A stretch of 64,000 nt of DNA from Actinomycetes bacterium (GTDB lineage: Bacteria; Actinomycetota; Acidimicrobiia; Acidimicrobiales; Ilumatobacteraceae): assembly GCA_025359865.1 (NCBI GenBank), contig JANYDH010000165.1, positions 1-64,000 of the forward strand, in the 5' to 3' direction. Shown in pieces: positions 35,001 to 43,859 of the stretch. The notes beneath the pieces are model-generated. The model searched no databases and was not told the DNA's origin. It was given only the letters and a program-made list of their open reading frames with translations. Numbering within the stretch: the stretch's first letter is position 1; each line of letters begins with the position of its first letter. Both the position numbers and the translations under genes were made by a program.

Positions 35001-36026
35001 TCAGTCGGTGGGTCGCGGCACGAAGATGCCGCTTGCCGCCGTAGCGCCGCTGATGGCATCGGCGGCCAAGATCACTGCGGCCGCTGTGTATGCAGATGTT
35101 TCGCCGAACGGGAACCGTTCGAGGCTCGGATACACGATCCCGGTCCAGTACGAACCGTTGTCGAGTCGATGTGAACGAGTCCAAGCCAGTAGGTCGGTGG
35201 CCGTGGCGGTATCGCCGAGCGCCGCGTACGCAATGGCGCATTCAGCGGTTTCGCTCGCAGTGATCCATGGCTCGTCGTTGACACAACGAATACCGAGCCC
35301 GTCCATCGCGAACTCATCCCAGCGGTCTCCCAGGCGGGCCTTTGCCTGTTCGCCGACCATCGCTCCGCTGAGCACCGGGTAGTACCAGTCCATCGCCCAG
35401 CGGGATTTCGGCTCGAACGCGCCGGGCCGCGTGGCAACCACATCGGCCAACGTGTCGGCCGCAATGGTCCACTCGGGGCGAGGTTCGTGGACCAGCGCGG
35501 CAAGCTTGACCGCACAGTGCAGCGCGTGCGCGATGCTGGCCGATCCAGTGAGCAGCGCGTAATCCCACGGTTGGCCCTCGTCGGTGATTGCCCACAGCAC
35601 GGTGCCGTCGTGGCGGCGTAGCCCGAGCACCCAGTCGATCGCTCGCTCGACGGTCGGCCACAGGTGGTCGACGAACCCGCGGTCCCACGTGCTCAGCCAG
35701 TGATGCCACACGCCGGTAGCAAGGTACGCGCAGACGTTGGTGTCGAGCTTGGCCTCTTCGACGCTGCCGTCGGGCAGGTAGTAGTTCCACCAACTGCCAT
35801 CGGGGCGCTGGATGTCGACCAACCATTCGTAGGCACGTTCGGCATGATCGTGCAGTCCGGCAACGTCGAGCGCCATCGCGGTCTCGACGTGATTCCACGG
35901 ATCGCAGTGGCCGCCGACGAACCATGGGATCATTCCGGTGGGTAGCTGCAGGTCGGCAATTGCACGCGCGCTCAGCTCGACCTCGCAGGCGCTGAGCACA
36001 CCGGGAAGGTTGGGTGTGGTGCTCAT
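35001..36026 (-). CDS. Prenyltransferase/squalene-oxidase repeat (alpha/alpha-barrel) protein
   Basis: A 341-residue protein of helical repeats resembling terpene-cyclase or six-hairpin glycosidase folds. Repeats with QRPDGSWWNYYLPDG, VLGLRRHDGTVLWAITDEG and HRLDNGSYWTGIVYP carry the QxxDGSW pattern of that superfamily. GGHCDPWNHVETAMALDVAG is near the start. The true start is the ATG at 36026, overlapping the methyltransferase stop (ATGA); the longer frame runs into that gene. Third gene in a GT4-methyltransferase-repeat protein operon, suggesting a role in making or trimming a glycan or glycolipid. Enzymatic reaction unknown. Confidence 0.7.
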   Translation of the reverse strand: MSTTPNLPGVLSACEVELSARAIADLQLPTGMIPWFVGGHCDPWNHVETAMALDVAGLHDHAERAYEWLVDIQRPDGSWWNYYLPDGSVEEAKLDTNVCAYLATGVWHHWLSTWDRGFVDHLWPTVERAIDWVLGLRRHDGTVLWAITDEGQPWDYALLTGSASIAHALHCAVKLAALVHEPRPEWTIAADTLADVVATRPGAFEPKSRWAMDWYYPVLSGAMVGEQAKARLGDRWDEFAMDGLGIRCVNDEPWITASETAECAIAYAALGDTATATDLLAWTRSHRLDNGSYWTGIVYPSLERFPFGETSAYTAAAVILAADAISGATAASGIFVPRPTD

Positions 36027-36742
36027 CGCGGCTTCTGCGCGTAGACGATAAAACTCTTGCCCAGCGCTGGGGCTAGGCCACGCTCGAGCAGTTGCATCGA
36101 TCGTGGCTGATGCACGATCTCGTACTCCAACAGCTTCTTGTATGCATTGACCGAGCTGCTGTCGGTACGGCGCGGGCCAACGGCACACTTCAGCCACCAG
36201 TACGGCGAGTGCAATGCGTGAGCATGGTGGCTGCCCGTCACGCGCAGGCCGGCTGTGCGCAGCTTGGCCTTCAGTTCGGTGGCGCTGTAAATGCGCACGT
36301 GGCCACCCACGCTCTTCGGGGCGTGATACTCATCGCTGAGCATCCAGTTGATCTTCTCGGGCAGCCAGGTGGGTACCGTCGCAGCGAATGTGCCGCCTGG
36401 CTTGAGCACCCGTGCGAACTCGGCGATTGCGTCGGTATCGGACTGGATGTGTTCGAGCACCTCGCTCGTGATCACGCGGTCGAAGCTGTCGTCAGCGAAC
36501 GAGAGGTTTGTGGCGTCGCCGCGGAGCGCGGCGACGTAACGCTGCACGGGGATCTCGCCGGCTTCGACCATCGCGCCAAAGGTGGCGCGGGTGCCGGCTA
36601 CTTCGTCAGCGGCGTAGTCGAGCGCGACGACGTTCGCGCCACGTCGGGCCAGTTCGAACGCGTGGCGTCCGAACCCGGCTCCGGCGTCGAGTACGAGGTC
36701 TCCGGCGCGAACGCCCAAACGGTCGAATCTGATGGTCAGCAA
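36023..36742 (-). CDS. Class I SAM-dependent methyltransferase (UbiE/COQ5-like)
   Basis: A 239-residue methyltransferase. Motif I is LVLDAGAGFGRHAFELARRG near residue 17; VALDYAADEV follows, then NLSFADDSFDRVITSEVLEH (about 80-99) and VLKPGGTFAATVPTW. This is the classic UbiE-type order. The TTG at 36742 is inferred as the start, because it comes 4 bases after the GT4 stop and no ATG or GTG fits. It overlaps the next gene by ATGA. It probably methylates a glycan or lipid made by the neighbouring GT4. Confidence 0.85.
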   Translation of the reverse strand: MLTIRFDRLGVRAGDLVLDAGAGFGRHAFELARRGANVVALDYAADEVAGTRATFGAMVEAGEIPVQRYVAALRGDATNLSFADDSFDRVITSEVLEHIQSDTDAIAEFARVLKPGGTFAATVPTWLPEKINWMLSDEYHAPKSVGGHVRIYSATELKAKLRTAGLRVTGSHHAHALHSPYWWLKCAVGPRRTDSSSVNAYKKLLEYEIVHQPRSMQLLERGLAPALGKSFIVYAQKPR

Positions 36743-36746
36743 GTGC

Positions 36747-38048
36747 TCAGATCCTGCCGTTCTTGCGGAGCTTTTCGATGTTCTGCGGCATTGCCAGCAC
36801 CTCGCGGTACTGATCGACCGTGAGCTGCGCGCAGTATTTCCACGTCCATCGGTCGACCACGCGGCGGCGACCGGCATCGCCCACGCGGGCGCGCAGGTTC
36901 TCGTCGTCGAGGCCGCGTCGCAGCGCGGCGGCCAATGACTCGACGTCGCCAGCCTTGCATTGCAGCACGGTGTCGCCGTCGCGCCCGGTCACTTCGGGCA
37001 GCGCGCCGCCATCGGTGGCGACCAGACAGATGCCCGTGCTCATCGCTTCGATCGCCGGCAGGCTGAACCCTTCGTACAGGCTCGGCACCACGGCCAACTC
37101 TGCTTCGGCGTACAACTCGACGATCCGCTCGTCGGGCACACCCGAGACGAACTGGATGTGCGGTCGTAGGCCGAGCTTGTCGATGAGGCCGCTGCTGTGG
37201 CCCTCGCGGGGCTTGCCGATGATGGTGAGCGTGACGTCACGTTCGGTGCGCAGCTTGGCCATCGCCTCGAGCAGGTACGGCAGACCTTTCAACGCAACAT
37301 CGGCCGATGCGGTGGTGATCATCCGGCCGGGCAGGCGGGCAATGTGCGGCAGTGGGGTGAACAGTTCCGGATCGACACCGACCGGTACGAGCCGCATTCG
37401 GTCGAGCGGAACCCCCATGTCGCTATGGATGTCTTTGATGCTGTTCTCGCTGACCACCACGACGCGCGGCATCTGACTCGCCACTCGGCCCTGCATCTTC
37501 ACGAAGTTGTACCACCGTCCGATACCGCGGCGCTTGCGGCGGTTCGGGGCATGTTCCATCTCGAGTGCGCGGTCACGAGTGATCGGGTGGTGCAGCGTGA
37601 CGATGGTCGGAATCCGCTTTTCGATTTCCACGATCCCGTAGCCAAGGCATTGGTTGTCGTGGACCAGATCGAAGTCGCGCGTGCGCTGCTTCAACGCTTT
37701 CAACACGCGCACACTGAATGCGTGAGGTTCGCCGAACGTGCCCTTCAGATGGGTGAGCGCTTCGACCAGGTCGCCCTTGGACTTGATCTCCCAGTACCCC
37801 GGCAAGCGGCCTGGGTAATAGTCGTTCCAGATGTCGAGGCTGGGCAGCTTGTGCATCGGGATCCGCTCGTCGATGATCGGATACGGCTGTCCACTGAACA
37901 GTTCGACCGAATGACCGAGATCGACCAGGGCCTTGGTGAGGTGCCGGGTGTAGACGCCTTGGCCACCCACATGCGGCTTGCCGCGGTAGGTGAGGTAGGC
38001 AAGATGGATGGGGGCGTCCGGGGACAGCCCGGGTGCCTTCGGCGACAT
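36747..38048 (-). CDS. Glycosyltransferase family 4 (GT-B fold)
   Basis: A 433-residue GT4 enzyme. The N-terminal domain has HVGGQGVYTRHLTKALVDLG, the glycine-rich acceptor loop, and FDLVHDNQCLGYG. The donor-binding C-terminal domain begins near residue 210 and carries ALKGLPYLLEAMAKL and the nucleotide-sugar motif VPSLYEGFSLPAIEAMSTG (E-x7-E). It transfers a sugar from a nucleotide donor to a lipid or glycan acceptor in the cytoplasm. It begins the operon with the methyltransferase and repeat protein. The order loosely resembles methylated polysaccharide loci of mycobacteria, but that link is speculative. Confidence 0.92.
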   Translation of the reverse strand: MSPKAPGLSPDAPIHLAYLTYRGKPHVGGQGVYTRHLTKALVDLGHSVELFSGQPYPIIDERIPMHKLPSLDIWNDYYPGRLPGYWEIKSKGDLVEALTHLKGTFGEPHAFSVRVLKALKQRTRDFDLVHDNQCLGYGIVEIEKRIPTIVTLHHPITRDRALEMEHAPNRRKRRGIGRWYNFVKMQGRVASQMPRVVVVSENSIKDIHSDMGVPLDRMRLVPVGVDPELFTPLPHIARLPGRMITTASADVALKGLPYLLEAMAKLRTERDVTLTIIGKPREGHSSGLIDKLGLRPHIQFVSGVPDERIVELYAEAELAVVPSLYEGFSLPAIEAMSTGICLVATDGGALPEVTGRDGDTVLQCKAGDVESLAAALRRGLDDENLRARVGDAGRRRVVDRWTWKYCAQLTVDQYREVLAMPQNIEKLRKNGRI

Positions 38049-38121
38049 GGAACAAGGCTACCGGGCCAGGGTTACCGCCCGGTAGCCAGGTGGCTGCCGT
38101 TGCTCGGGGCCGCTCGCCCGA

Positions 38122-40776
38122 TCACTCTTTGCTGGCCTTGATCACGGTGGACATGAGCGCTATGAGCTGCTCTTTCGTGACGGTACCGGTTGGCCCCTGA
38201 AGTAGACTGATCTGGTCGCCGTTTTGCACGACGAGTTGGCTGACACCGAGACTGTCGACGCCGAAGGCCGCAGCGTCGCCGGGCCCGCTGAATGGGGTGA
38301 ACACCGGATCAGAACCCGCAGTCGCCTGTGCGAAAGCGGCCGATGGATCAGTCCCGAAATCGGCGACAACATCTGCGAGCAACAGCGTTGCTGGCAGATG
38401 CGCGGGTGAATCGACGTCCCATCGGCAGACCCGGCTCTGCCCCGGCAGCAATCCGCTATTCTCGTTCGTCACGCCAAGGGGAGGACTGGTGACGGTCACT
38501 CCTAATGTCGAACCGATGGTATCGCTCGTCAGTAACGTGCACGGATCGGCAGGGATGAACGGGACCCGGATAGCGAGCACGTGATCGTCCGGATCACCGA
38601 CGAGGCGGGTTGTCTCGATCTTGAGAAAGTAGTCATTGGAGGAAAAGACCGACTGGCTGGGCGGCAACATGTCGAAGCACAGCGTCACCGGTCGTGATGT
38701 ACCGCGATCGCCGACCGTAATGTCGGCGAGCGGGTTCACGGCGTCGAACGAATTCTCCTCGACGATTCCGAAGATCTGTGCGCCGAACCCAAGTCCAGAG
38801 CTGTCATTCGACACCTTGATCGTCCCCACGAGTAGTGCAAGTGTCCGAGGATCACTCGTCGGCCCAAACGCGATGGTGTCGCCTTCGAATTTGCAGCTCG
38901 CCGGCGCTAGCAGCACGTTGTCGATGGTGAGGGTGACCCCGTCACCCAAGTCGAGGGTTTTGGCGACCTTCACGGTGGCAAGGAAGTCCGACGACGACGT
39001 TTGCTTGTCGAGTACCAGCGTGCTCTGGTGTTGATCGGCCGCGCCGATCAACACCGACGGAGATGTGAATGACGCTGTGGCCGGAACATCGGTGAAGATG
39101 ACGTCGATCGAATGCGGCTCGTCGACCGGAAAATTGTGAGTGTCTTGGACCCTTGAGGTGAACGTCTGATCGCCCAACCGCAAGTTGAGTTCAGTGCCAG
39201 ACACCCCGGCCTGGCCAGGCCCGAGATTGTGCCACTGGGCCGTCCAGGTAGCGCTGGTGGTCGCAAGGTCGTACACCAGTGATTCGTTGGAGATCTCGAA
39301 CCCAGCCCAAAAGACCCGAGCGGGCAACGTGTTCGGGAGCGTTGCGGCGACACCGCTTGTGCCGCTCAGACCAGTGTCGGCCGTCTCTGCCACGCCCGCC
39401 TTGTCATCACCACGCGAGGTGAGGACAATGACGCCGGCAATGATCAGGCTGAAGATCGTCAGCGCTGCCGCTCCGAGCAGTAGCAGTCGTCGAGGATCTC
39501 GACCCGGTGACACGACCGGGAGCGTTGCGACGAATCCTTGGTGAGCGTTGGTTGCGCTCGGCGGTGCAGCGATCTCCGGTGGTGGTGGTGGTGTTGGTGT
39601 TGGCGTTGGTGTTGAGGTGATGGCGATTGAGGCGCTTGCGGCGATGGAGGCAACCGCAGCTTGCGGCGACGAGGAAGCACGCGGCTGTTCTGCCGGCGGA
39701 GCCACAGGCCGCGCTGCACGGCGTGCTGCTTCGCGCGCCGCTCCGAGCGCCACGGCGAACTCTGGATCGATGTCGGCGGTGACTGGTCGCCCGGTGGTGA
39801 TGGCGATTTGCTGGCGGATCAGAGGAATTCGCGATGACCCACCGACGAGCAGGATGCGCCCGATCTGGTCGATGGTGATGCCGGCGGAGGCGGCCGCTCG
39901 GTTGAGCGCCTGAACGGTTTCGGCGAGACGCGGGCGAACCATTGCCTCCAGGTCATGGCGCGTGATCTGAACCTGGAGCGAAAGTCCCGGGAGTACTATT
40001 GGCACCGAGGTGGTCGTGGTTTCCGAGAGTGCTTCTTTGGCCGATCTTGCATCGCTACGGATCCGGGCCAACTGCGCTGCGACCGTTGGATCGCTGGGGT
40101 CCAGTTCATTGAGTTTTCCGCCGAGCTGGTCATTGATGTACTGCAGCACGGCAGCATCGAAGTCGACTCCTCCCAGCCGCTCTAGTCCTTGCGCTTCCCC
40201 AATCAGGTCGAATCCACCCGCCGTGCGCCGAAGCAGGGTCGTGTCGAACGTGCCGCCTCCGAAATCGTAGACAGCCACGACTTCGTCCACGGCAACGGTG
40301 GCCGTTGCCGCGTAGTGGAGTGCTGCGGCGGTGGGTTCAGCGACGAGATCGGCCGGGCCGATCCCGGCCTGGATGATCGCCGATCGAAGCAGGTCGAGGC
40401 GGTATTGTGAGTACGCGGCGGGATGCGTGACCACAACGTGTGTTGGCGTTCCACCCGTGCGTTCGCACACGCGGCGATAGATCGCGCCGAGCAACTCGGC
40501 GCTCAACACCTCGGCACTGAATGGTGCACCGCCGAGAAACAGCGGGGTGGTATCGCCGAGGCGGCGTTTGAACTCGCGAGCGACCCGAGTGGGGTCGGTC
40601 GCCGCCCGGCCTTCGGCCGTGTCACCCACCAGTGCTTCGCCGTTGGGTGCGATGAAAACGACCGAAGGAATCTGGGCCGATCTCGTCCCGAGGTTGATCA
40701 CCTCGACGCGGCCCTCGGTGGCGACGGCAGCAGCAGAAAAGGTAGTGCCAAGGTCGATGCCGAGCGCGTAAGACAT
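38122..40776 (-). CDS. Membrane-anchored Hsp70-like ATPase with extracytoplasmic DUF3558-like domain
   Basis: An 884-residue chimera. Residues 1-350 are an actin/Hsp70-type ATPase: ALGIDLGTTFSAAAVA, VVAVYDFGGGTFDTTLLRR and RILLVGGSSRIPLIRQQI mark the phosphate and connecting loops. The Hsp70 substrate-binding domain and lid are missing. A Pro/Ala/Ser linker (TPTPTPTPPPPPE) leads to one membrane helix (LLLLGAAALTIFSLIIAGVI, about 445). The outside part has beta-rich domains and ends with a DUF3558-like domain (DPCTLLTSDTIGS and CRWD). It could couple an internal ATP-driven cycle to an external binding domain. A decayed paralogue lies at 54526-56241. Confidence 0.8.
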   Translation of the reverse strand: MSYALGIDLGTTFSAAAVATEGRVEVINLGTRSAQIPSVVFIAPNGEALVGDTAEGRAATDPTRVAREFKRRLGDTTPLFLGGAPFSAEVLSAELLGAIYRRVCERTGGTPTHVVVTHPAAYSQYRLDLLRSAIIQAGIGPADLVAEPTAAALHYAATATVAVDEVVAVYDFGGGTFDTTLLRRTAGGFDLIGEAQGLERLGGVDFDAAVLQYINDQLGGKLNELDPSDPTVAAQLARIRSDARSAKEALSETTTTSVPIVLPGLSLQVQITRHDLEAMVRPRLAETVQALNRAAASAGITIDQIGRILLVGGSSRIPLIRQQIAITTGRPVTADIDPEFAVALGAAREAARRAARPVAPPAEQPRASSSPQAAVASIAASASIAITSTPTPTPTPPPPPEIAAPPSATNAHQGFVATLPVVSPGRDPRRLLLLGAAALTIFSLIIAGVIVLTSRGDDKAGVAETADTGLSGTSGVAATLPNTLPARVFWAGFEISNESLVYDLATTSATWTAQWHNLGPGQAGVSGTELNLRLGDQTFTSRVQDTHNFPVDEPHSIDVIFTDVPATASFTSPSVLIGAADQHQSTLVLDKQTSSSDFLATVKVAKTLDLGDGVTLTIDNVLLAPASCKFEGDTIAFGPTSDPRTLALLVGTIKVSNDSSGLGFGAQIFGIVEENSFDAVNPLADITVGDRGTSRPVTLCFDMLPPSQSVFSSNDYFLKIETTRLVGDPDDHVLAIRVPFIPADPCTLLTSDTIGSTLGVTVTSPPLGVTNENSGLLPGQSRVCRWDVDSPAHLPATLLLADVVADFGTDPSAAFAQATAGSDPVFTPFSGPGDAAAFGVDSLGVSQLVVQNGDQISLLQGPTGTVTKEQLIALMSTVIKASKE

Positions 40777-40809
40777 AGACGGAGAGTACCGGTTCGAACT
40801 GGACGGTGA

Positions 40810-41598
40810 CTATTGCCTGGCCCAGGAGATGGTCATCGTGCGTTGCAGCATCTCACCCGGTGCGAGCACGGTGGCACCGCCGACGTTGAACGAGTCGGGA
40901 GGGCCGCTCTGGGGCTCGACGCACGTGGCGTGCTCTGGCTGGTCGTAGACCACCCAGTGGTCGCAATCGCTCGTCACGGTGATGACCAGTTCCGGCTTGC
41001 CGAGTTCGCTCGCGTAGCGGAGTTGGAGCGGGTGATGCGGGCCGACGAAGCAGTCGTCCCACGGTCGCCGGGGTGGATCCACGAGTCGGCCCGTCGGCAC
41101 GTACTCGTCGTCGCGTAGGTACATTGCCTCGAAGCTCAAGCGGTCACTCGTGGGCTTGACGAACCAAGGATGCCAACCGATCGTGGCCGGCATCGGCTCG
41201 CCGCCTGCCACCACCGTGAGCACGCACACGAGGGCTTCAGGCGTCAGTTGCAGATGTTGATGGGCACGTCCGCCGAAGCTCCAGTCGAGCGGGCATTCCA
41301 GTTCGGCATGATCGAGTCCGGCATCGATCACCTCCCACCGGCGGGTGAATGTGGTGCCGTGGATCGCGTGTGGCGCCATGTTGATCGTCACCTCGTAGGG
41401 CAATCCGTCGAACTCGAAGCGTCCGTGTCGAAGCCTGCCTGCCCATGGCGCCATTGGGTAGCTGCCCCACAACAGCGGATCATCGGAGGAATCTCCCTGC
41501 ACCAGTAGGTCGCGTCCGCCAACCCGCAACCGGGCCACCCTGCCGCCATCGGCCTGACTCACCTCGACGAGCGCCTCGCCGGCTTCCAATTCGATCAC
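40810..41598 (-). CDS. Aldose 1-epimerase (mutarotase) family protein
   Basis: A 262-residue galactose-mutarotase-fold protein. YPMAPWAGRLRHGRFEFDG near residue 47 matches the RxxNRI-type ligand motif, and HAIHGTTFTRRWEV near 77 carries the conserved His. TIGWHPWFVKP near 139 holds the second His, and CVEPQSGPPDSFN near 224 the catalytic Glu. It interconverts alpha and beta sugar anomers; the sugar specificity is not evident. Divergent from dtd across a 197-base region that holds a strong hairpin. It ends 33 bases before the Hsp70-like gene on the same strand. Confidence 0.88.
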   Translation of the reverse strand: MIELEAGEALVEVSQADGGRVARLRVGGRDLLVQGDSSDDPLLWGSYPMAPWAGRLRHGRFEFDGLPYEVTINMAPHAIHGTTFTRRWEVIDAGLDHAELECPLDWSFGGRAHQHLQLTPEALVCVLTVVAGGEPMPATIGWHPWFVKPTSDRLSFEAMYLRDDEYVPTGRLVDPPRRPWDDCFVGPHHPLQLRYASELGKPELVITVTSDCDHWVVYDQPEHATCVEPQSGPPDSFNVGGATVLAPGEMLQRTMTISWARQ

Positions 41599-41663
41599 AC
41601 CGGCGAGTCTGCCACGCGGCCCCCGGTCGGTCGGATCCGCGTCTCGCCGGGCGCCGGGCGGCT

Positions 41664-41705
41664 CTGGGTACCGTCAGTGCCCCATAGGACACTGACGGTG
41701 CCCAG
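41664..41705. repeat. 16-bp hairpin between divergent epimerase and dtd genes
   Basis: CTGGGTACCGTCAGTG and CACTGACGGTGCCCAG form a 16-bp stem (one G-T type mismatch) with a 10-base loop. It lies 66 bases from the epimerase start and 90 from dtd, so it is in the promoter region of both. A related hairpin lies on the other side of dtd (42257-42298). Confidence 0.55.
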
Positions 41706-41795
41706 ACCGGATCTCGGTTCACGCCGTCGGTTCATTCACAGCGGCTGCCAGCCGAAGGCATCCGGCGATGCGTCGGTGTGTGGCACGATCGGCGG

Positions 41796-42233
41796 ATGCG
41801 AGGTTTGGTGCAGCGGGTCACATCGGCGTCGGTGTCGGTAACGGGCGAGGTGGTCGGCTCGATCGGGCCCGGCCTGTGCGTGCTGGTCGGCGTCACTCAC
41901 ACCGACACAGCGGTGCAGGCGTGCAAGTTGGCCGACAAGGTCTGGCACCTGCGCGTGATGGATGATGCCGATGGGGTGATGAACCGCTCGCTCGCCGATA
42001 CGACCGCCTCGGTGCTGGTGGTCAGTCAGTTCACGCTGTACGGCGACACCTCGGCTGGGCGGCGCCCGAGTTGGACCCGAGCGGCTCGTCCCGAGCATGC
42101 CGAGCCGCTCGTCGATGCAATGGTCGCCCGTCTTCGACTGCTCGGAGCAACCGTTGCCACCGGTCGATTTCGCACCGAGATGCTCGTCACCCTGGTCAAC
42201 GACGGCCCCGTCACACTGATGATCGAGGTCTGA
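41796..42233 (+). CDS. dtd: D-aminoacyl-tRNA deacylase
   Basis: A 145-residue DTD. The N-terminal MRGLVQRVTSASVSV, the active-site SQFTLYGDTSAGRRPSW (Ser-Gln-Phe-Thr, about 80-83) and the near-C-terminal LVNDGPVTLMIEV (the Gly-cisPro motif reads NDGPVT) are all present. It frees tRNAs wrongly charged with D-amino acids or glycine. The ATG at 41796 gives the family's exact start, rather than the ATG six codons upstream. Confidence 0.96.
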   Translation: MRGLVQRVTSASVSVTGEVVGSIGPGLCVLVGVTHTDTAVQACKLADKVWHLRVMDDADGVMNRSLADTTASVLVVSQFTLYGDTSAGRRPSWTRAARPEHAEPLVDAMVARLRLLGATVATGRFRTEMLVTLVNDGPVTLMIEV

Positions 42234-42256
42234 CCAACGATGTCGGCTTACTCGAT

Positions 42257-42298
42257 CTGGGCACCGGTAGTGGGCTCTAGCCCACTACCGGTGCCCAG
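42257..42298. terminator. Perfect 20-bp inverted repeat between convergent dtd and lnt
   Basis: CTGGGCACCGGTAGTGGGCT, a 2-base loop and AGCCCACTACCGGTGCCCAG form a perfect 20-bp stem. The lnt stop codon lies inside the right arm, so the hairpin ends both convergent genes. No T-run follows, so a protein-aided or structural terminator is likely. It shares CTGGG-ACCG--AGTG with the hairpin at 41664. Confidence 0.7.
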
Positions 42299-43859
42299 AC
42301 GTGTATGGAGGCCGGCGGCGGGCACGGAGGCGGTTTGGCCAGTTGCCGGCGATCGCCGACGCACCGAACAGGGCCACGGCAGCCAGGATGGCGAACGGCA
42401 AGTCGCCGAGCGAGGTGTACCAGGTGGTGCCATGGCGCAACGGCACCACCTGGCTGATCACCGCTTGCTCGCTCACCGCGGTGCGCTGAAACACGTCGCC
42501 GTCGGCTGAGATGAACCCGCTGAACCCCGTGGGGGATGCTTGGACGACCCACCTGCCGGTCTCGGTGGCGCGGAGTCTTGACGATGCCACCTGCTGGGTC
42601 TGCAGGATCGTGCCGGTGTAGCTGGAGCCGTTCGTCGGGTTGAGGATCAACTCGGCGCCGTGCTCGGCGGCGTCTCGCGCTCGCTCGCCGAAGAATACCT
42701 CCCACGAGATCACGACGCCGACAACGGTGCCACCCGGCAGCGTCAAGACCGCCGGGCCAGTACCGGGAATCGCATCCTTCGGGACCTGATCGACCGGGGC
42801 ACCGAGCGACTCGAGGAGCCCGCGCATCGGGACATATTCGCCGAACGGCACGCGGTGGATCTTCTCGTACCGGCTGACCACATCGCCGCTCGGCGTGACC
42901 ACCACCTGGGCGTTGAGGAAGTGCTCGACTCCACCGGGAGTATCGGCAGGGACGTCTTCGGTGATACCCACGGCAAACGGAGCGCCGATTCGGGCGGCCT
43001 CCGCGGTGATCTCGTCGAGTTCGCGGCTGCCCAGGAATGTCGGTACGTCGATGACGTTCTCCGGCCACAGCACGAGGTCGGCAGTGCCGGCAAGGATGAG
43101 GCGAGTGGCGTCAAGGTGGCGTTCGACCACATCGCGCGGGTCGGTGACGGCCGCACGGGTGCCCTGTGGGCCACCGCCTTGGACGACGGTGATGCGCAAC
43201 GACCGGCCCGTATCGGTGCCGCTCGGCGCGAGCCCGGCAAGCGCGATCACGAGGGCAGCAGCACCGAACCCAATGGCGCCGTGGGGCTGGCTGATCGCAC
43301 CGGCACTGCGGCGGCGAGCCATCGCCGGCACGAACGGAGACGGGCCGGCAAGCGCGAACCCGATCTGAAAGACCAACCAGGTGAGCAGTAGTACGCCGCC
43401 CACCCTGGCAACGCCCAGCAGAGGCCCGCCCGCCTGACCGATGGCGAGACTGGCCAGAGGGACGCCTCCGAACGGGAACACCAACCGGAGCGCCTCGACC
43501 AGCGTATGGGCTAGCGGGCGGCCAATCACGCGCCATGGACCGATCGGTGACACCACGGCTGCGAGCGCGTGAAGGCCCGCAAACATCGCTGCAGCAACCA
43601 CGTAGCCGGGAGCAGTAAGGAACCACATCCAGGCCATGCCAGGAAACAGCCATCCAGCGGCAAACAGCCAGCCGCGGGCGGCGCGCTCGCCGCGTGTCGG
43701 GCGTTCGCCGAGGGACACTTCGAACAGGGCGATTCCAGCGAAGGCAAGCGGCCAAAAGCCCCAGGGGGGGAGCGAGAGCGCAACCAGAAAGCCTGCGCAG
43801 AGTGCGATCCAACCCTGTGGTTGCGTTAGCCGGTGGAGTCGCCGGTGGGTCGGTGTCAC
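42285..43859 (-). CDS. lnt: Apolipoprotein N-acyltransferase-like protein, catalytic Cys replaced by Ser
   Basis: A 524-residue membrane protein. About six or more N-terminal spans (for example FLVALSLPPWGFWPLAFAGI) are followed by a nitrilase-type domain from about 215. The catalytic Glu is in LVLWPENVIDVP and the Lys in YEKIHRVPFGEYVP. The third residue, usually Cys in an ICYE motif, is Ser here: GVVISWEVFF (TCG codon). Lnt acylates the N-terminal Cys of lipoproteins. Loss of Cys should abolish the normal thioester chemistry, as reported, as I recall, for one mycobacterial Lnt homologue. The GTG at 43859 overlaps the sortase stop. It could be a non-catalytic homologue. Confidence 0.85.
   Translation of the reverse strand: MTPTHRRLHRLTQPQGWIALCAGFLVALSLPPWGFWPLAFAGIALFEVSLGERPTRGERAARGWLFAAGWLFPGMAWMWFLTAPGYVVAAAMFAGLHALAAVVSPIGPWRVIGRPLAHTLVEALRLVFPFGGVPLASLAIGQAGGPLLGVARVGGVLLLTWLVFQIGFALAGPSPFVPAMARRRSAGAISQPHGAIGFGAAALVIALAGLAPSGTDTGRSLRITVVQGGGPQGTRAAVTDPRDVVERHLDATRLILAGTADLVLWPENVIDVPTFLGSRELDEITAEAARIGAPFAVGITEDVPADTPGGVEHFLNAQVVVTPSGDVVSRYEKIHRVPFGEYVPMRGLLESLGAPVDQVPKDAIPGTGPAVLTLPGGTVVGVVISWEVFFGERARDAAEHGAELILNPTNGSSYTGTILQTQQVASSRLRATETGRWVVQASPTGFSGFISADGDVFQRTAVSEQAVISQVVPLRHGTTWYTSLGDLPFAILAAVALFGASAIAGNWPNRLRARRRPPYTSGHR

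Noticed and set aside
36747-40776. Methylglucose-lipopolysaccharide locus like that of mycobacteria
   Set aside because: A GT4 and a methyltransferase are present, but no GH57 branching enzyme or other marker gene is nearby, so the name is not supported.
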